From contig CAIYHQ010000052.1 of assembly GCA_903926075.1 (NCBI GenBank), positions 1 through 61,412 on the forward strand: a stretch of 61,412 nucleotides of DNA, given 5' to 3'. The notes beneath the pieces were generated by a model. The model searched no databases and was not told the origin of the DNA. It saw nothing but the letters and a program-made list of their open reading frames with translations. The DNA is from an uncultured Methanomicrobiales archaeon (GTDB taxonomy: Archaea > Halobacteriota > Methanomicrobia > Methanomicrobiales > Methanospirillaceae). Numbering within the stretch: position 1 is the stretch's first letter; each line of letters begins with the position of its first letter. Shown here one piece after another: positions 26,840 to 36,413 of this stretch. A program made the position numbers and the translations under genes.

Positions 26840-28003
26840 CTGTTTGGAAGAAAATCAAAACGAAAAGAAAACAAGAAGATAGGTATTTCAACAAACGAAC
26901 TTCAGGAGAATGTATTATCTGCCCTGAATTACGGTGACCTCGACGACCGTCTCAATGCTATCCGGATAGTAAGTACAACTGGTGTTCCTGCAATCTCAAT
27001 TCTCATAAAGACATTAAGCGATGAGTGCTGGATAGTCAGGAGGACCGCGTCTAATTTCATCTCACGTCTTGGAAAAACCGCTGTACCTACATTGATATCC
27101 TGTTACAGTGAACGAAGACCGGAAATCCATTCTGAGGTGTTCCATGCACTTACCATGATGGGGCCTGACATTCTGGATCTGCTCTATCCTGCATTGAATG
27201 ATGAGGACCCTCTGATAAGAGCAGGAATTATCGAGACGATTGCAGAACTGAAAAGTAATGTTTCAGTGCAGTATCTTATCAATATTTCACGTGACCCGGA
27301 CCCGGACGTTAGACGCGAAATTGCACGAGCCCTGGGAAAGATAGGTGGGAAAGATGCAATTATTACTCTCATCACATTACTCCGCGATCAGGATGGCAGG
27401 GTGTGGAGTTCAGCAGCAGAATCTCTGTTACTCCTGCACCCGGAAGCAACTGAACAACTGATAAAAATCCTCGCTGATACTGATATCAATTTACGCCGGA
27501 AATCTTCAGATACTTTGACAAGTGGAGGATTACAGGTTGTACCGATGCTCATCCACGCAACTGGAGACAATAATCCGGATATAAGAGAAGGTGCAGTCAA
27601 GGTTCTCGGGAGGATCTCTTCACCTGATGCAATAACTGCTCTCATGGTGTCTCTCGAAGACCATGAGGCTCGTGTCAGAAGTGAAGCTGTAACGGCTCTT
27701 GTCCGGATTGGCGAGTTATCAATCAAACCACTTACAGAAGCAATTCATTCTGATAGTCTTCCATTGAGAAATGGTGCAATGGAATCTCTTTCAAGGATTG
27801 GAAACCCTGCAGTTCCGCCTCTTATTGCATTGACAAAAGATAATAATCCGGTAGTCCGGAAAATATCCTGTTCAATTCTGGGGGAAAGTGGAGATAAAAC
27901 GGCAGAAAAGGCACTTATAGAGACTCTGAATGATGAAGTGGTTTCTGTCCGCAGAGAAGCATTCGAATCACTTGAAGTGCTAAGGAGCAAAATTCACTCC
28001 TGA
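26840..28003 (+). CDS. HEAT-repeat protein, probable CTG start
   Basis: A 387-residue protein built of about eleven HEAT/PBS-lyase repeats, for example VRREIARALGKIG, VWSSAAESLLLLHP, IREGAVKVLGRISS, VRSEAVTALVRIG and VRKISCSILGES. The frame begins LFGRKSKRKENKK at CTG 26840, after a stop at 26822 and with a strong gagaggggg site (26824-26832) about 8 bases ahead. No ATG, GTG or TTG is in frame before TTG 27092, which would start inside a repeat. Initiation at CTG is therefore likely. The protein is probably a scaffold; the basic N-terminus may bind an acidic partner. It precedes aspS by 94 bases. A smaller relative is at 17534. Confidence 0.85.
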   Translation: MFGRKSKRKENKKIGISTNELQENVLSALNYGDLDDRLNAIRIVSTTGVPAISILIKTLSDECWIVRRTASNFISRLGKTAVPTLISCYSERRPEIHSEVFHALTMMGPDILDLLYPALNDEDPLIRAGIIETIAELKSNVSVQYLINISRDPDPDVRREIARALGKIGGKDAIITLITLLRDQDGRVWSSAAESLLLLHPEATEQLIKILADTDINLRRKSSDTLTSGGLQVVPMLIHATGDNNPDIREGAVKVLGRISSPDAITALMVSLEDHEARVRSEAVTALVRIGELSIKPLTEAIHSDSLPLRNGAMESLSRIGNPAVPPLIALTKDNNPVVRKISCSILGESGDKTAEKALIETLNDEVVSVRREAFESLEVLRSKIHS

Positions 28004-28097
28004 TACAAATTTTCAGGCGTATTTGAGTACTACACGGAATCGTCACTCCTGCAACAGACTCATTACCCCACAAGTCAGACGTATAGGTGGATTTTCA

Positions 28098-29390
28098 ATG
28101 CGTATAGCTGTAAACGATGTAACACCTGAAACGAAAAGAGCCACAATTATCGGCTGGGTCCATGAAATAAGGGATCTTGGCGGCCTTGCATTCCTGCTTA
28201 TCCGCGACAGGACAGGAATAATTCAGGTCACAATACCGAAGAAAAAGATTTCAGCAGAAGTCCTCTCTGTTTTTAAGGAGATCTCCCGAGAATCTGTTGT
28301 AAGGATAGAAGGTGAAGTAAAAGAAATCGAAAAGGCTCCAGGCGGAAGGGAACTTATACCATCTTCAATTGAAATAATTTCAAAAAGTGAAAGCCCTCTT
28401 CCACTCGATGTGGTCGAGAAGGTATCAGCTGAACTTGATACAAGGTTTGATAACCGTTTCCTTGATGTTAGGAGGCCAAGAGTGAGTTCAGTATTCAAAA
28501 TTCGTTCATGCATCCTGCATACTGTCGAAGACAGCCTTTATAAAAAAGGATTCACGCAGATAACCACCTCAAAAATTGTAGGATCCGCAACAGAAGGCGG
28601 TACTGAACTCTTCCCTATTGCATACTTTGAAAAAGAGGCGTTTCTCAACCAAAGCCCTCAGTTATATAAGCAGATGATGATGGCTGCTGGACTGGAAAAG
28701 GTCCTCGAAATAGGGCCGATTTTCAGGGCTGAAGAGCATAATACTACTAAACACCTTAACGAAGCTACTTCCATCGATGTTGAAGTATCATTTGCAGATC
28801 ACTTTGAAGTAATGAAACTGCTCGAAGACCTTATTGTGGAGATATACGAGGAAGTAGCAGTGTCATGCACTGCTGAACTTGCAAGCCTTGAAATTAATAA
28901 TCTGAAAATACCGGTAGCTCCCTTCCCAAGACTTACTTACGAAGAAGCTATAGGAATTGCTTCAGGAAAATTAGCCGAAGGTGCAAATTATGGCGATGAT
29001 ATCAGCACGTCTGCGGAAAGGGCAATAGGAGAGGAAATTGGGTGCCATTACTTTATTGTTGACTGGCCAACGTCCATCCGTCCTTATTATGCCATGCCTT
29101 ATGAGGACAGACCCTCCGTTTGTAAGGCATTTGACTTAATGCATCCACGAATGGAACTTTCAAGTGGCGCAGAACGAGTCCATGATTATGATCAGCTCGT
29201 TCACCAGATAAAGGAAAAAGGACTGAACCCTGACAGTTTCAGTTACTATCTCTCTGCTTTCAGGTACGGGATGCCACCACATGCAGGCTGGGGGCTTGGA
29301 ACAGAGCGCCTTGTTGCAACAATGCTTGGACTCCAGAACGTTAGAGAGGCAGTACTATTTCCGCGAGACAGGCACAGGCTTGTCCCATGA
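28098..29390 (+). CDS. aspS: Aspartyl-tRNA synthetase, predicted non-discriminating
   Basis: A 430-residue archaeal class IIb synthetase. The N-terminal OB-fold (1-100) binds the anticodon. The catalytic part shows motif 2 [14 protein letters not shown] and motif 3 GLGTERLV. His22 in [10 protein letters not shown] and Pro81 in KAPGGREL occupy the positions that are Trp and Lys in the Asp-specific Thermococcus enzyme; His/Pro is linked to charging of both tRNA-Asp and tRNA-Asn. So this enzyme likely makes Asp-tRNA-Asn for the GatCAB amidotransferase. ATG 28098 with aggtgga (28086-28092) ahead is preferred over the longer frame from 28023. It overlaps the following methionine synthase gene by 4 bases. 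Confidence 0.95.
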   Translation: MRIAVNDVTPETKRATIIGWVHEIRDLGGLAFLLIRDRTGIIQVTIPKKKISAEVLSVFKEISRESVVRIEGEVKEIEKAPGGRELIPSSIEIISKSESPLPLDVVEKVSAELDTRFDNRFLDVRRPRVSSVFKIRSCILHTVEDSLYKKGFTQITTSKIVGSATEGGTELFPIAYFEKEAFLNQSPQLYKQMMMAAGLEKVLEIGPIFRAEEHNTTKHLNEATSIDVEVSFADHFEVMKLLEDLIVEIYEEVAVSCTAELASLEINNLKIPVAPFPRLTYEEAIGIASGKLAEGANYGDDISTSAERAIGEEIGCHYFIVDWPTSIRPYYAMPYEDRPSVCKAFDLMHPRMELSSGAERVHDYDQLVHQIKEKGLNPDSFSYYLSAFRYGMPPHAGWGLGTERLVATMLGLQNVREAVLFPRDRHRLVP

Positions 29391-30286
29391 TAGGACCTGG
29401 TCATCTACTCCCGACAACAGTTGTCGGGAGTTATCCGGTTGTCAGGAAGGGAGGATTGAGATCAATTCTTGACCCTCTTTCAGGTGCAGTACAGACTGCA
29501 GTATCTGACCAGATTTCTGCAGGAATCGATATTATCTCTGATGGCCAGGTGCGGTCTGATATGATTGGACTTTTTTCGTCTGACATCCCTGGGATAAAAG
29601 GTCTTGAGGTTATCGGGCCTGTGCAGGTTCCCTCGCAGACTCATTCACAGAATGACGTGAGATACGCATTAAAAAAACATTCATGGGTTAAAGGCATTGT
29701 GACCGGCCCAAGCACTCTCGCCCATGCTTTTCATATCGCCAACCCGGTTTATCGCAAAAAAGAAGACCTCATACAAGATCTTGCAAAAGTAGTCCTTCAT
29801 GAAGCGAGGTCTTTCCAGGATGCAGGTGTATCTATTATCCAGATAGACGAACCCATCCTTTCAACTGGTATTGCCTCACTCGAAACCGGAAGGGACGCAC
29901 TGGAAATGATTGTAAAAACCCTCTCAACTCCTGTAGCCATCCATGTATGCGGAGATATCAGCGGGTGTATAGATACCCTCGTAAATCTCCCACTTGATAT
30001 AATTGATATTGAATGTGCAAAAAGTCCGCAAAATCTTACTGTAATCTCAAAAAGAGACCTTCACAGAAAGATGCTTGGATACGGGTGTATTGATTCTTCT
30101 GATGACGAGCCTGATAGCACAGGAACTGTTGTCAAGCGTATAGAAGAAGCCCTCTCTCTTGTGAAACCAGAATCATTAATGCTTGATCCTGACTGTGGAA
30201 TGCGAATGCTCTCTCATGAAACAGCTTTTAAAAAATTATCGACTATGGTCATCGCGGCGGAAACGGTCAGAAAAGAGATAGTTTAA
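29387..30286 (+). CDS. Archaeal methionine synthase (MetE C-terminal domain type)
   Basis: A 299-residue single-domain methyltransferase of the cobalamin-independent MetE C-terminal type. The zinc ligands are visible: His186 and Cys188 in HVCGD, Glu209 in IEC and Cys270 in DPDCGMR. The short archaeal proteins methylate homocysteine from a corrinoid protein instead of folate; in methanogens this family has been called MesA. It starts ATGA-overlapped with aspS (4 bases), so the two are cotranscribed. The start [17 protein letters not shown] is right for the family. A poly(A) run follows the stop at 30287-30297. Confidence 0.9.
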   Translation: MIGPGHLLPTTVVGSYPVVRKGGLRSILDPLSGAVQTAVSDQISAGIDIISDGQVRSDMIGLFSSDIPGIKGLEVIGPVQVPSQTHSQNDVRYALKKHSWVKGIVTGPSTLAHAFHIANPVYRKKEDLIQDLAKVVLHEARSFQDAGVSIIQIDEPILSTGIASLETGRDALEMIVKTLSTPVAIHVCGDISGCIDTLVNLPLDIIDIECAKSPQNLTVISKRDLHRKMLGYGCIDSSDDEPDSTGTVVKRIEEALSLVKPESLMLDPDCGMRMLSHETAFKKLSTMVIAAETVRKEIV

Positions 30287-30300
30287 AAAAAAAAATTTAT

Positions 30301-31605
30301 TTATTGTATAATTTTGTCAATCATTATCTTCCAGTAATTTCCATAGAATCCTAAAGTATTCCAGGCAGCCACTTTGGACACAATATCATCTCTTTTTGTG
30401 GAAAGATTCTCCTGCTCTTTGGATATATCCCTGATATATGTATAAGTACCAGATCCTGACTGTTCGACCATTACTCTTTTAATGAGATTCTTTAGTGAAG
30501 GGAAATCATTAAAGGAGGAGTCGGGCAGAACATTTTTTCCAGTCTCTTCTTCATTACTTTCATAGATAATAGTCCCGTCTTTTTGCATTACAGTAGCCTG
30601 AATTGAGTTTGATTCTGTTGAGTTAAAGAGGTCTTTAAAGAGTAAATCATGGTTAATAACGAAGCCTGTAGCTCCAATAATCTCTCCGTTCTGGTTAAAG
30701 ACCGGGTATGCAACTACCATTTCGTCAATTCCTTCAACCGTTTTTATGATATCGCTCATCTGCGGCTCAGTTGTAGTAAATAGTTTCTTTATGTGGTCCT
30801 GACCTCCGATATTCTTTCCAATTATTGATGAGTACTGTAACGGCTGCACTGCCATTATAGTCCCGTTCATTGCGATGGTCATACTATCAATTGCATACGG
30901 GTTCGATTCTCTTAATTTTTCAAGGGCTGTTTCTGCCCCGGGCCCGCTAAGACCTGTTTTTGAAAGTAAATCTGCAGTGTTTTTCAATGAAGCATCGATA
31001 GACTTTAATTGCGAAGTGGAATTTCTGATTATAATATCAAGATTTTTCTCTGCCTCAGCATTTGTTGCTTCTTCCGGCTTCTTCAGAGTAGTATTTAGGT
31101 ATCTACCTGCCCCAAGGAACCAGGAACCATCAACATCTGCGACATAGGATACCTTCCCTTCCTCTTTAAAGTTGTTCCCAGGGTTCTGGGAGTTGTACTG
31201 AATAAAACCGCCACCTGCTGCTGCAAGATCCCTTATTGCCTGGACAGACCTGAATAGTGAGGAGTCCAGTAGAGAGAGCCGGTTTGAACCGAGTAAGTTT
31301 GGTAGATATGGCAGGGCTAGAGTATAGCCGTCGTAATCATAGGCAAAGATGTAGAGATCTCCTTTTGTGAAAGGGCCGTTCCTATCATTAAATACTGCAA
31401 GTGCTTTGTCTTTGCCGTTTTCAATGGCATATGTCTTTGCTTTGTTGACGAAGTCTACCAGATCTGCACTTTTTTCGCCGGTAGTAATTAATGTCACGTT
31501 AGTTGTTGAAAATGAAATGTTGCTGTCCGATGCTGCAAAAACCGTGCATGAATAAACGATGCACATCATTATGATAATTGTTAAAGAAACAGCTTTTAGT
31601 TTCAT
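30301..31605 (-). CDS. Extracytoplasmic Cache-domain sensor protein
   Basis: A 434-residue protein with a signal peptide (about 1-24). Residues about 40-170 form a Cache_2-like domain (FAYDYDGYTLALPYLPNLLGSNRL and VDGSWFLGAG); about 190-400 hold a second, dCache-like domain with MAVQPLQYSSIIGKN and VAYPVFNQNGEIIGATGFVI. There is no output domain and no clear second membrane segment, so it is a soluble or signal-anchored binding protein that may work with a separate receptor. It is convergent to the methionine synthase gene. The ligand is not visible. Confidence 0.82.
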   Translation of the reverse strand: MKLKAVSLTIIIMMCIVYSCTVFAASDSNISFSTTNVTLITTGEKSADLVDFVNKAKTYAIENGKDKALAVFNDRNGPFTKGDLYIFAYDYDGYTLALPYLPNLLGSNRLSLLDSSLFRSVQAIRDLAAAGGGFIQYNSQNPGNNFKEEGKVSYVADVDGSWFLGAGRYLNTTLKKPEEATNAEAEKNLDIIIRNSTSQLKSIDASLKNTADLLSKTGLSGPGAETALEKLRESNPYAIDSMTIAMNGTIMAVQPLQYSSIIGKNIGGQDHIKKLFTTTEPQMSDIIKTVEGIDEMVVAYPVFNQNGEIIGATGFVINHDLLFKDLFNSTESNSIQATVMQKDGTIIYESNEEETGKNVLPDSSFNDFPSLKNLIKRVMVEQSGSGTYTYIRDISKEQENLSTKRDDIVSKVAAWNTLGFYGNYWKIMIDKIIQ

Positions 31606-31685
31606 AGATATTGCTTATCTCTGTTCTGGTATTTATGAATCTGTGTGAGTTGTGCAATACATAAAAATTGTTAAAAGAGAGGAAC

Positions 31686-32312
31686 TCAGACAACTCTTGA
31701 TGTTGTGGAGAGTTCTATTCCATGCCTCATAATAAGGAATGGAAATACCCTCACAGGAGTATCTATACCTGAAACCTTGCTCACATGGAGAGTTCGTATA
31801 AATTCATTTCCATGAACTTCTTCATTGAGTTCTATTACAACATCAAATGCTCTAAATAGGAGTGTCTCTTCCGAAAGAGGATGTATATTCTTATAGAGTA
31901 TGAAGAAGTGATTATACGAGTGCTCTGTCGCATTCCTCTTAGCTTCTGCAATTAATGCAATAATTTCATTAATATTTGATCTGAGAAAGACTGATGAGAG
32001 TGAATCAAGAATCACAGTACCTCTTGAAAATAGTGGGGAGATCTCCCTGACCCCGAATTTTTCTGCGATTATCATGCCTTCAACAGGTGTCGAATCGATC
32101 ATGAGATATTGCGCAGAAGCCTCCTGAGACCTCCAGAACTGAAGGGCAAACTGTTCTATTCCCGAACAGGCTGAACCATGAACAAGAATTGTGGTTCCAA
32201 AAAAAAACCCGCCGTCGAGGAGCAGGTCAAGTCCATTTATGCCGCTTTTACACCTTTTGGGGCGTTCAGGACGTATTGAAGTCTCAATTACAGGGTCGTT
32301 CGGCAGGTTCAT
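31686..32312 (-). CDS. RecA/KaiC-like ATPase-fold protein with degenerate Walker A
   Basis: A 208-residue single KaiC/RecA-like domain. The start KSGINGLDLLLDGGFFFGTTILVHG is typical of KaiC domains, but the phosphate loop is GSACSGIEQFA and lacks the Lys-Thr/Ser expected for nucleotide binding (GSPGSGKTTFA). Residues VILDSLSSVFL fit the Walker B strand. It is likely an inactive or structural member. ATG 32312 is preferred over TTG 32324; both overlap the end of the acyl-CoA ligase gene by 29 or 41 bases, so it is probably co-transcribed with it. Function unknown. Confidence 0.72.
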   Translation of the reverse strand: MNLPNDPVIETSIRPERPKRCKSGINGLDLLLDGGFFFGTTILVHGSACSGIEQFALQFWRSQEASAQYLMIDSTPVEGMIIAEKFGVREISPLFSRGTVILDSLSSVFLRSNINEIIALIAEAKRNATEHSYNHFFILYKNIHPLSEETLLFRAFDVVIELNEEVHGNEFIRTLHVSKVSGIDTPVRVFPFLIMRHGIELSTTSRVV

Positions 32313-33861
32313 TTCGATTCTCAAGTTTTTCTAAAATTTCCAGATATTTTTCCCGAAGGGTCCTCCTCAGGAGTTTCCATCCATGTGCTCTTGGAAGTGA
32401 TTCTACAATAAGTATCCCTCTTGGTATCTTATATCCTGCAATTATCCCGCTGCAAAAATCCTGTAAATCCTCAAGTGTTACCGGTTCATCACTCACAACG
32501 GCCGCTATAGGTATTTCTCCTTTATGAGGATGAGGGATACCAAAAACTGCGACATCCATGATTTTTGGGTGACGGATTATCGCATTTTCTACTTCGGTCG
32601 GATAAATCTTCCAGCCCGACATTATTATCATATCTTTCTTCCGGTCTGTTATAGATAATCTGCCATTTCCGTCTAAAAATCCTATATCCCCGGTAAGGAA
32701 CCAGCCATCAGAGAGAAATACTTTTTCAGTCTCTTTCTCCTGGTTCCAGTAACCACTTGCAACTGCCGGACCACGTATAGCTATCTCCCCTGATTCACTT
32801 GCTTTTAAGGTTATAGAAGGATCTGAACTGTCAACAATTTTCAATTCAGTATATCCAACCGGGACACCTACACTGGTAAAATTATTATTAAACTCCTGGT
32901 TCCAGGGAAGTGCTGCTGTACCAGAGCCAACAACTATCGTTTCAGAGAGTCCGTAGGAATTTGCAACCGGAATTAAATATCTTTTTGAAAATTCTTCCCA
33001 GATGCTGGGTAGGAGCTGGCCACCCCCGCTGATTATCACACGTACTTTATGGAGATTGTTCTCTGCACCCGGTGGTGCATTGTTCAGTGAATGTAGGACC
33101 GGGGGCATCCCTGCAAGTACTGTGACATTATAATCCCGGGCCATTGATAAATATTTATCAGGACTAAAACGTTCCATTATCACAAACGTCCCGCCTGCAC
33201 GAAGAACAGATATTCCCCAGCTAATCCCCACGTGCGCCATAGGATAAATTCCCAGGTATACATCATTATGATTTAATGAAAGGACTTCTCTTTCAGCCTC
33301 AAGGGCAGCCATCCAGTTACCGTGTGTGAGCATTGCACCTTTTGGACGTCCGGTTGTTCCGGCAGTATACTGTATATGACAAAGAGTATCATGAGAGCAC
33401 GGACTGGGACGTGTTGCTAACAAGTTATTTCCGATATTATTCCAGCATATAGTGCCTTTATCTTCTCCACTGACCAGAATTATCCTTTTTAATTCCGGTA
33501 AACTGTTTGCAACAGACTTAAGGAGTGGTAGCGACTCAGAATCAGTAATTACGAGATTTACCCCAGCATCATATAATGTATAATATATCTCATCTGCTTT
33601 CAGTGAATTGTTGGCAGGGACAAAAACGGCCCCGAGTCTCCAGATTGCAAATATACTTATAAGATATTCAGGAGAACTCCCCATATAGATACAAACCCGG
33701 TCCCTGGGACTTATGCCAAGAGATGCGAGTCCTGAAGCTATTCTGATTACTTCAGATAGAATCTCCTTATATGTATATTCCCTACAAAGGGAGGGACTGA
33801 CGAGTGCAGTCTTATCCAGTTGAATAGCATTCGTATCAAGAAACGTGGTTATATTAAGCAT
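32284..33861 (-). CDS. AMP-forming acyl-CoA synthetase/ligase
   Basis: A 525-residue ANL-superfamily enzyme that activates a carboxylate to an acyl-AMP and passes it to CoA. The P-loop-like motif is YTAGTTGRPKGAMLTH near residue 168. Further signs are SYGLSETI, the adenylate motif WFLTGDIGFLDGNGRLSITDRKKDMI and the C-terminal KIPRGILIVESLPRA-x-GWKLLRR in place of the usual GK. The last feature should hold the catalytic Lys (here in GWKLLRR). Substrate is uncertain: medium-chain fatty, aromatic or acetate-like acids are possible. A KaiC-like gene follows with overlap. Confidence 0.88.
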   Translation of the reverse strand: MLNITTFLDTNAIQLDKTALVSPSLCREYTYKEILSEVIRIASGLASLGISPRDRVCIYMGSSPEYLISIFAIWRLGAVFVPANNSLKADEIYYTLYDAGVNLVITDSESLPLLKSVANSLPELKRIILVSGEDKGTICWNNIGNNLLATRPSPCSHDTLCHIQYTAGTTGRPKGAMLTHGNWMAALEAEREVLSLNHNDVYLGIYPMAHVGISWGISVLRAGGTFVIMERFSPDKYLSMARDYNVTVLAGMPPVLHSLNNAPPGAENNLHKVRVIISGGGQLLPSIWEEFSKRYLIPVANSYGLSETIVVGSGTAALPWNQEFNNNFTSVGVPVGYTELKIVDSSDPSITLKASESGEIAIRGPAVASGYWNQEKETEKVFLSDGWFLTGDIGFLDGNGRLSITDRKKDMIIMSGWKIYPTEVENAIIRHPKIMDVAVFGIPHPHKGEIPIAAVVSDEPVTLEDLQDFCSGIIAGYKIPRGILIVESLPRAHGWKLLRRTLREKYLEILEKLENRNEPAERPCN

Positions 33862-33953
33862 TCAGATACCTTGCAGGTTTACACTTAGTGTATAAAAAGG
33901 ATCATTAAAAAAATCTGTTGGGATTTATTCCTTTTTCCAATAATAAAATAAAA

Positions 33954-36389
33954 TTACTGGTATTCAGGTGGCTGGACCTCTTTAGGAAGTCCGCCTTTGA
34001 AATGCTCCTTTATTCTTTCATATGCCTCAAAAAGCCGTGGATTCATGGTGGGGTGAACTTTTTTTCTTGCAGCATCAAAATGGGCCCGTGTCACAATGGA
34101 TACATCTTCACGCATTGCAAGCATTCCAGCTTCACGACAGAGAACTTCAAGGTCAGCTCCGACAAAACCTTCGCAAATTAATGCTACTTCCCTCACAAAT
34201 TTGTCAAATCCCGGGTCCTTTAATCTAAGTTTTCTTGACCTTAATTTCTCATTGATATATTTCCTTCGCTGGCCTTTGTAATCTGTCTCCTGTTCAGGAG
34301 AAACTGACTTAGTCAGTTCAGCAAAATCATCTATTGAGAAATCCTTTGATTTTCCAATTGAGTCGATAATCCGGTCAATTTGCTCTTCGCTCCAACCTTT
34401 TGTCAGGTCAATAAGCTCTTCAAATAAAGAGTTTACAATCGGCATGCCATGAGAATGGATCTTTAATATTGCGATGCGGTCTTCAAGAACTGGTTCACCA
34501 ATATAAACAAGCCTGTCAAACCTACCTGCTCGAAGAAGCGCAGGATCCACAATATCAGGCCTGTTTGTGGCACCGAGCACAACGACGTCCTTAAGATCAA
34601 CAAGGCCGTCCAGTTCGGTCAAAAACTGGTTAAGGACACTTTCCACCACATGTGAATCCCCGGATGTCCCGCGGGCAGGAGCTATTGCGTCAATTTCATC
34701 AAAAAATATTATAGACGGGGCGACCTGCCTCGCCTTTTTGAAAACTTCCCTTACTGCACGCTCACTCTCTCCAACCCACTTGGACAAAAGCTGGGGTCCA
34801 CGGACAGCAATAAAATTTGCTCCGCTTTCACTGGCAACAGCTTTTGCGATCAGAGTCTTTCCAGTACCGGGCGGTCCATAGAGAAGAACACCTTTTGGTG
34901 GTTCTATACCAAGATCTTCAAATTTTTGCCTTTTTGTGAGAGGGTATTCAACAGCCTCTTTTACTTCCTCAATCTCTTCCTTCAGGCCCCCTACATCTCC
35001 CCAGGATACGTGTGAGACCTCAAGCATCACCTCACGCATCCCACTGGGACTCACATCCCGAAGAGCGGTCCGGAAGTCCTTTGCTTCAACATGCATCTTC
35101 TCAAGCACTTCTTCAGGTATCTCTTCTGCATCAAGATCTATTTCAGGGAGATAACGCCTAAGTGCCCTGATGCCGGCTTCGCGTCCCAGTGCTGCAAGAT
35201 CTGCACCGACAAAACCATGGGTCTTCTCTGCGAGGTCTTCGAGTTTTACATCCTCATATAGCGGCATCCCACGGGTATGGATCTTCATTATTTCAATTCT
35301 GTCGTACTCGGCAGGTACCCCTATCTCAATTTCCCGGTCAAAACGCCCGGGTCTTCGGAGCGCCGGGTCTATTGCATCAAGCCGGTTAGTAGCACCAATA
35401 ACGACAACCTGGCCCCTTTCCTCAAGGCCGTCCATCATGGTCAGGAGCTGGGCAACAACTCTTCGTTCCACCTCTCCTGTAACTTCCTCACGCCTGGGAG
35501 TGATTGAATCAAGTTCATCGATAAAGATTATGGCTGGAGAATTTTGTCTCGCCTCTTCAAAGACCTCACGAAGACGCTGTTCGCTTTCACCATAGTATTT
35601 CGAGATTACTTCAGGTCCGGCGATTGAGATGAAATGTGCCCCGCTCTCGTTAGCTACTGCTTTTGCAATCAATGTCTTTCCAGTGCCGGGCGGACCGTAA
35701 AGAAGCACACCTTTTGGCGGTTCTATTCCTAATCTCCGGAATAACTCAGGATGGCGCATAGGGAGTTCTATTGTCTCCCGGAGCCGCTGTAACTCATCTT
35801 TCAGACCTCCGATATCCTCATACGAGATCTGTTTGACTCCTTCAAAGCCTTTTGCGGGTTTTTCTGAAAAGATAATCTGTGTATTTTTTGTGATTATGAC
35901 TGCATTTTCAGGTTCGATGTCAATTACTTTAAAGGCAACAATCTGGGGCTGAATGAAAGGCAGGCCAACCATTATTGGCACAAGGTCATTCAGGACGACA
36001 GGGAAGTCGACAAGGGCGTTCGTTACGTTAGGATTATTCTCAATAGGAATATTTTTTGGAAGGTCTTCAGGAGGGGCAAGGATAATATGCCGTGCTTCCT
36101 GCTCTTCCTTCATAGTTGAGATTTTTATTGTATCTCCAATCGAGACACCGGCATTGTTCCTGGTATAGTTGTCAATTCTTAACTTTCGCTGGTTCCAGTC
36201 CTCGATGAGCGCTCTCCAGACCTTTGCTACGGTCTTTTTCTTTGCACCCTCTATCCAGACAATATCACCAGGGGAAATTTTTAGGTGAAGCATCGTCTCA
36301 GGATCGAGCCTTGCTTTTCCACCACCCTGATCACCCGGATACGCACTGTCAACCTTGAGGTAGATCTCTGGCATTACCTTTAAGGTCAT
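33954..36389 (-). CDS. CDC48/VAT family AAA+ ATPase
   Basis: An 811-residue double-ring unfoldase. N-domain 1-180; D1 with Walker A GPPGTGKT at 232-239 and DELDSI; D2 with Walker A GPPGTGKT at 505-512 and DEIDAI at 564-569. Both domains have the GATNR sensor 1 and arginine fingers (RRPGRFDRE and RAGRFDRL). The D2 small subdomain appears to carry a charged insertion of roughly 70 residues at about 660-735, before [11 protein letters not shown], which explains the length (VAT is about 745). It unfolds proteins for the proteasome. It is transcribed away from larC, with only 24 bases between the two starts. Confidence 0.96.
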   Translation of the reverse strand: MTLKVMPEIYLKVDSAYPGDQGGGKARLDPETMLHLKISPGDIVWIEGAKKKTVAKVWRALIEDWNQRKLRIDNYTRNNAGVSIGDTIKISTMKEEQEARHIILAPPEDLPKNIPIENNPNVTNALVDFPVVLNDLVPIMVGLPFIQPQIVAFKVIDIEPENAVIITKNTQIIFSEKPAKGFEGVKQISYEDIGGLKDELQRLRETIELPMRHPELFRRLGIEPPKGVLLYGPPGTGKTLIAKAVANESGAHFISIAGPEVISKYYGESEQRLREVFEEARQNSPAIIFIDELDSITPRREEVTGEVERRVVAQLLTMMDGLEERGQVVVIGATNRLDAIDPALRRPGRFDREIEIGVPAEYDRIEIMKIHTRGMPLYEDVKLEDLAEKTHGFVGADLAALGREAGIRALRRYLPEIDLDAEEIPEEVLEKMHVEAKDFRTALRDVSPSGMREVMLEVSHVSWGDVGGLKEEIEEVKEAVEYPLTKRQKFEDLGIEPPKGVLLYGPPGTGKTLIAKAVASESGANFIAVRGPQLLSKWVGESERAVREVFKKARQVAPSIIFFDEIDAIAPARGTSGDSHVVESVLNQFLTELDGLVDLKDVVVLGATNRPDIVDPALLRAGRFDRLVYIGEPVLEDRIAILKIHSHGMPIVNSLFEELIDLTKGWSEEQIDRIIDSIGKSKDFSIDDFAELTKSVSPEQETDYKGQRRKYINEKLRSRKLRLKDPGFDKFVREVALICEGFVGADLEVLCREAGMLAMREDVSIVTRAHFDAARKKVHPTMNPRLFEAYERIKEHFKGGLPKEVQPPEYQ

Positions 36390-36413
36390 ATACGCTGGGA
36401 TTTATACGTACTG

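Noticed and set aside
33954-33980. C-terminal PPEYQ of CDC48 resembling the leader word PEYQPP of the peptides
   Set aside because: A five-residue match at a protein end is likely chance, and the rest of the leader is absent.
35170-35595. Long plus-strand frame of 141 codons inside CDC48
   Set aside because: It is antisense to the highly conserved AAA domain and has a biased Ser/Arg composition typical of a shadow frame.
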